From the NCBI GenBank assembly GCA_948470905.1, contig CAOKQK010000037.1, forward strand, positions 1-33,921: 33,921 nt of DNA, written 5' to 3'. The DNA is from an uncultured Lachnospiraceae bacterium (lineage in GTDB: Bacteria; Bacillota; Clostridia; Lachnospirales; Lachnospiraceae). The notes beneath the pieces are model-generated. The model worked only from the letters and a program-made list of their open reading frames with translations. It was not told the DNA's origin and did not search any database. Below are positions 30,274 through 33,921 of the stretch, piece by piece. The translations under genes were made by a program, and so were the position numbers. How positions within the stretch are numbered: position 1 is the first letter of the stretch; each line of letters starts with the position of its first letter.

Positions 30274-33200
30274 ATGGCATTCACGAAAGAGGCCGAATTT
30301 GAGGCCGCATTGATTAGAATCCTGTCTGAACATGGCTGGGAAAAGGAAGTTTTGCATAATTATACGGAACAGCAGCTTGTTCAAAACTGGGCGGATATTT
30401 TGTTCCAGAACAACCGGGGGATTGACAGGCTGAACGACTATCCCCTGACTGGTGGCGAGATGCAGCAGATCCTGGAGCAGGTCGCCACCTTGCGGACGCC
30501 GCTGATGCTCAACGGGTTTATCAACGGCAAAACCGTCACCATCACGCGGGACAATCCGGAGGATACCCAGCACTTTGGCAAGGAAGTTTCGTTGAAAATT
30601 TATGACCGCCGGGAGATCGCAGCCGGACAGAGCCGCTATCAGATCGTTCAGCAGCCCCGGTTCCCCAGTAAGTCCAAACTGTTGCAGGACCGGCGGGGAG
30701 ACCTGATGCTCCTGATCAACGGGATGCCGGTAATCCATATTGAGCTGAAAAAGAGCGGCGTTCCGGTCAGTCAGGCATGTAATCAGATTGAAAAGTACGC
30801 GGCGGAGGGCGTTTTTACCGGGCTTTTCTCTCTGGTACAGATTTTTGTTGCGATGAACCCGGAAGAAACGCTCTACTTTGCCAACCCCGGCCCGGAGGGC
30901 AAGTGGAACCCAGCGTTCTATTTCCACTGGGCGGACTTCAACAATAACCCCCTCAACGATTGGAAGATCATCGCTTCCACGCTGTTGTCCATCCCTATGG
31001 CGCACCAGCTGATCGGGTTTTACACGGTGGCCGACGGCACGGACGGCGTGTTGAAGGTGATGCGCAGCTATCAGTATTATGCCGCTAACAAGATTTCTGA
31101 CCGAGTGTCCAAGACGAAGTGGGAGAATGGGGGCCAGCGGGGCGGCTTTATCTGGCATACTACCGGCTCCGGCAAGACCATGACCAGCTTTAAGTCAGCG
31201 CAGTTGATTGCAGGCTCCAAGGATGCGGACAAAGTTGTTTTCCTGATCGACCGCATCGAGCTGGGAACCCAGAGCCTGAAGGAGTACCGTGGCTTTGCCG
31301 AGGCAAGCGAGGAAATTCAGGCAACGGAAAACACCCATGTTCTGATTGGGAAGCTGAAAAGTCCCAACCCAGCAGACACGTTGATCGTGACCTCCATCCA
31401 GAAGATGAGCAATATCCGGGAGGACCCGGAGACCCCCTTGAACGCCGCCGACCTCGCCTTGATCCAGTCCAAACGGATCGTGTTCATCGTGGATGAGTGC
31501 CACCGGTCCGTGTTCGGCGAGAACATGATGCCGCGTATTAAAGAGACTTTCCCACGGGCGATCTTCTTTGGTTTCTCCGGGACGCCTATTCAGGATGAAA
31601 ATCAGAAGAAAGGCAGCATAACGGCAACTATTTTCGGCGATGAACTGCACAGGTACAGCATCGCCGATGGCATCCGGGACGGGAACGTGCTGGGGTTTGA
31701 CCCGTACAAAGTGCTGACTTTCAAGGATTCGGACTTGCGGGAAGTTGTGGCATTGGAAAAAGCAAAGGCTGATACTGTGGCGGAGGCTATCGCCGACCCG
31801 AAGAAAAGCAAGGTCTATTATGAGTTTATGATGCAACGGCCAATGGCAGGAAAAATCACGACTGACCCGGATACCAGGGCGAAAGGAATTGAGGATTACC
31901 TGCCCAACAGCCAGTATGATGATAATCCCATTCACCACAGTATGGTCGTTCAGGATATTCGGGATAACTGGTTGACTTTGAGCCACATGGGGAAGTTCCA
32001 TGCCATCTTTGCCACCTCCAGTATCCCGGAGGCCATACAGTATTACCGCCAGATCAAGGCGGAAATCCCGGCTATGAAGGTGACGGTCCTGTTTGACCCA
32101 AGTATTGACAACAACGGGAACGGTCTCGCCAAGGAGGACGGCCTGACGGAGATCATACTGGACTACAATCAGCGATACGGACAGGATTTCAAAATTGCCA
32201 CATTTGCCAAGATGAAGAAGGACATCTCCGCAAGGCTGGCGCATAAGCGGCCCTATGAGCGTATTGAGACTACCCCAGAACAGCAAATTGATTTGCTGAT
32301 CGTAGTTGACCAGATGTTGACAGGTTTTGATTCCAAGTGGATAAACACCCTATATATGGACAAGGTTTTGCAGTACGAGAACATCATTCAGGCATTTTCC
32401 CGCACAAATCGCCTCTTTGGGCCGGAAAAGCCCTTTGGAACGATCCGCTACTACCGGAAACCCCACACGATGGAGCGTCTGGTGGAGGCGGCAGTCAAGC
32501 TGTACTCCGGCGATAAGCCCCTTGGGCTGTTCGCAGAGCGGTTGGACAAGAATCTGGAGGGAATGAACTTCGTTTTTGCTCAAATCAAGGACCTGTTTGA
32601 ACAGGCCGGGGTAGAAAACTTCACCCGTCTGCCCGATGAGACGATTGAGCGGAAGAAATTTGCGGACCTGTTCAAGGCGTTCAACGACTATTTGGAGGCC
32701 GCAAAGGTTCAAGGTTTCACCTGGAAACGCCTTGTCTACGACAGCGCACCCGATTCAGACCGGAGTTACCATATTGAAGTCGCGCTGGATGAGGTCGTTT
32801 TCAAAATCCTTGCCCAGCGGTATAAAGAGCTGTTTGAGCCGGGAGGCGGCGCCGGTGGCGGCGATGGTGACGTTCCATACGATATTTCTGGTTATCTGAT
32901 TGCGATTGATACCGAGAAGATCGACGTGGACTACATGAACTCCCGGTTTGAAAAATACATGAAGGTGCTTCACCAGCAGGGTGCTGGAGCGGATGCAATT
33001 TCCCAGGCCGAGAATGAGCTGCACAAAACCTTTGCATCTCTAACCCGTGAGGAGCAGAAGTTTGCTAATATTTTTCTGCATGATATTCAAAGCGGAGATA
33101 TTGAGCCAGAGGAGGGAAAGACCTTCCGCGACTACGTTACCGAGTATCTCTCCCGGGCAAAGGACGACCAGGTTCATCGAGTGGCCGTGGTACTGGGCCT

Positions 33201-33441
33201 TGACGAAGAAAAGCTCCGGGAAATGATGGCGCTGCACACGACTGACGCAAATATCAATGAGTTTGGGAGGTTTGATGCACTAAAGGCTACGGTAGACAAA
33301 CAAAAGGCAAAAGCATACTTTGAGGCGATTGAGGACAATCGTATCATCCCACCAAAGGTTCCGATGAAAATTGATAAACTGTTGCGTGACTTTATTTTGC
33401 GGGGTGGATTTGATATTGATATGCCGGACACAGATGCTTAA
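30274..33441 (+). CDS. hsdR: Type I restriction-modification endonuclease/translocase subunit
   Basis: A 1055-residue motor and nuclease subunit. The nuclease motif PD-ExK type reads GDLMLLING...VIHIELKK, with Asp143, Glu157 and Lys159. Helicase motif I is HTTGSGKT (Lys301), motif II VDECH (407-410), motif III FFGFSGTP, and the later QAFSRTNRLF helicase motif VI follows the LLIVVDQMLTGFDSKW stretch. A helical C-terminal part of about 250 residues binds the methyltransferase. All residues needed for activity appear intact, so the system could be active. AAGGAGGG lies four bases before the start at 30274, which is 17 bp after hsdS. Its base composition, like that of hsdM, looks richer in G and C at third positions than the XRE-SIMPL part. 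Confidence 0.95.
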   Translation: MAFTKEAEFEAALIRILSEHGWEKEVLHNYTEQQLVQNWADILFQNNRGIDRLNDYPLTGGEMQQILEQVATLRTPLMLNGFINGKTVTITRDNPEDTQHFGKEVSLKIYDRREIAAGQSRYQIVQQPRFPSKSKLLQDRRGDLMLLINGMPVIHIELKKSGVPVSQACNQIEKYAAEGVFTGLFSLVQIFVAMNPEETLYFANPGPEGKWNPAFYFHWADFNNNPLNDWKIIASTLLSIPMAHQLIGFYTVADGTDGVLKVMRSYQYYAANKISDRVSKTKWENGGQRGGFIWHTTGSGKTMTSFKSAQLIAGSKDADKVVFLIDRIELGTQSLKEYRGFAEASEEIQATENTHVLIGKLKSPNPADTLIVTSIQKMSNIREDPETPLNAADLALIQSKRIVFIVDECHRSVFGENMMPRIKETFPRAIFFGFSGTPIQDENQKKGSITATIFGDELHRYSIADGIRDGNVLGFDPYKVLTFKDSDLREVVALEKAKADTVAEAIADPKKSKVYYEFMMQRPMAGKITTDPDTRAKGIEDYLPNSQYDDNPIHHSMVVQDIRDNWLTLSHMGKFHAIFATSSIPEAIQYYRQIKAEIPAMKVTVLFDPSIDNNGNGLAKEDGLTEIILDYNQRYGQDFKIATFAKMKKDISARLAHKRPYERIETTPEQQIDLLIVVDQMLTGFDSKWINTLYMDKVLQYENIIQAFSRTNRLFGPEKPFGTIRYYRKPHTMERLVEAAVKLYSGDKPLGLFAERLDKNLEGMNFVFAQIKDLFEQAGVENFTRLPDETIERKKFADLFKAFNDYLEAAKVQGFTWKRLVYDSAPDSDRSYHIEVALDEVVFKILAQRYKELFEPGGGAGGGDGDVPYDISGYLIAIDTEKIDVDYMNSRFEKYMKVLHQQGAGADAISQAENELHKTFASLTREEQKFANIFLHDIQSGDIEPEEGKTFRDYVTEYLSRAKDDQVHRVAVVLGLDEEKLREMMALHTTDANINEFGRFDALKATVDKQKAKAYFEAIEDNRIIPPKVPMKIDKLLRDFILRGGFDIDMPDTDA

Positions 33442-33466
33442 AAAAATCGTGACTGACTTATTAACG

Positions 33467-33504
33467 CCAAGAGCCGGGGATTTACCTCGGCTCTTGGTTA
33501 TTTT
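33467..33504 (+). terminator. Terminator of the hsd operon
   Basis: CCAAGAGCCG (33467-33476) pairs with CGGCTCTTGG (33488-33497), followed by TTATTTTC. It lies 25 bp after the hsdR stop. Confidence 0.85.
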
Positions 33505-33562
33505 CTTGGGAACAGCGTAAGTTGGGGGAAATCGGGAAGTGTCAGTCTGGAGTTGGGTTTTC
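33505..33562 (+). pseudogene. hsdS: Truncated silent hsdS fragment
   Basis: From 33507 the frame reads WEQRKLGEIGKCQSGVGF, the conserved opening of an HsdS half-domain followed by the first residues of a recognition domain different from both in the active gene. It has no start codon and loses resemblance within about 20 codons. The first 25 bases (33505-33529) are identical to 29682-29706 in hsdS. It looks like a residual or donor cassette. Confidence 0.65.
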
Positions 33563-33778
33563 TACTATTGGAATTATGGTCGTCAGAAAGGACATTCTGG
33601 AACCGCCATTCTTATTAAAGAGGCGCCTATCAGTGTGACAGGCGGTTTTACAGGTGAGTTTAAGGACCACGAGGGCAGAATCCAAACCGCCGAGTTCCCT
33701 AAAGTATATATCGTCAATGTGTATGTGCCTAATTTACAAAAGAATTTGAACCGACATGATTACCGCATTGTGTGGTAA
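33551..33778 (+). pseudogene. Exonuclease III (xth/exoA) internal fragment
   Basis: The frame at about 33551 reads VFYYWNYGRQKGHSGTAILI, then SVTGGF and later HEGRIQTAEF, PKVYIVNVYVPNLQKNLNRHDYRIVW and a stop. This matches the middle of exodeoxyribonuclease III/ExoA (the WNYAxxKGYSGTA block and the VNVYxPN block). About 75 of some 250 residues are present; the N-terminal metal-binding half and the C-terminal half are missing, so it is dead. The 5' side joins directly to the hsdS fragment in a different frame. Confidence 0.75.
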
Positions 33779-33811
33779 AATTATTATCTGTCGATGACTG
33801 CAGAAGTAGAC

Positions 33812-33860
33812 GGAGGCATTTTGAGAAAAATCTTCTTCTCTCAAAATGCCTCCTAAATTT
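33812..33860 (+). terminator. Perfect 15-bp hairpin near the right edge
   Basis: GGAGGCATTTTGAGA (33812-33826) pairs perfectly with TCTCAAAATGCCTCC (33839-33853), followed by TAAATTTTT. It could terminate in the + direction or end the minus-strand frame beside it. Confidence 0.5.
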
Positions 33861-33921
33861 TTAGGCGAAAATATCCTTGACAAATCCCGTCTTGGTTCTC
33901 AATGCTCACGGATTCCCCGGC
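33853..33921 (-). CDS. Possible C-terminal end of a minus-strand gene
   Basis: Read on the minus strand from the window edge, 22 codons are open (AGESVSIENQDGICQGYFRLKI) and stop with TAG at 33855-33853, exactly against the 15-bp hairpin. The family is not recognised, and the stretch is too short to be sure that it is coding. Confidence 0.25.
   Translation of the reverse strand, partial: AGESVSIENQDGICQGYFRLKI

Overview
The window looks like a chromosomal segment of a gut-type Lachnospiraceae/Clostridia bacterium. The grounds are Firmicutes-style AGGAGG ribosome binding sites, a dnaX-ybaB-recR cluster, an Msm-type sugar ABC importer without its own ATPase, a group II intron remnant of clostridial type and a type IC restriction system. 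All assignments are by eye from motifs; no search was run.

Layout. (1) 1-661 is the 3' part of a gene made of perfect 45-bp repeats (coiled-coil protein). (2) 870-13847 is a carbohydrate locus: a GH13 oligo-1,6-glucosidase gene converging on a LacI-type regulator, then an operon of substrate-binding lipoprotein, two permeases, GH32 beta-fructosidase, GH36 alpha-galactosidase, PfkB fructokinase and an amylosucrase-like GH13 enzyme. Together these would import raffinose/stachyose/sucrose-type sugars and split them inside the cell into galactose, glucose and fructose-6-phosphate. Two pairs of AACCGGTT operators, 126 bp apart, flank the operon promoter. (3) 14119-16594 holds a CDP-alcohol phosphatidyltransferase, an unrecognised four-helix membrane protein and a small PH-like protein. 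(4) 16627-20955 is housekeeping: 6-phosphofructokinase, dnaX, ybaB and recR. Two copies of the same unidentified structured RNA lie upstream of pfkA and dnaX. (5) 21108-24924 has a 156-bp palindromic element followed by two tandem MutS-like ATPases, one carrying a 36-bp minisatellite, and a strong terminator. (6) 25026-33921 is an accessory region: a 5'-truncated group II intron, an XRE regulator, a SIMPL-domain protein, hsdM, hsdS and hsdR, then scraps of an extra hsdS and of exonuclease III.

The most interesting signals are the duplicated RNA element, the SIMPL gene translationally coupled to a type I restriction-modification operon, the silent hsdS scrap sharing an exact 25-bp match with the active hsdS, the phased operator pairs, and the tandem MutS-like pair that has Asn-Glu in place of Asp-Glu at Walker B. 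No tRNA, rRNA or CRISPR array was seen.
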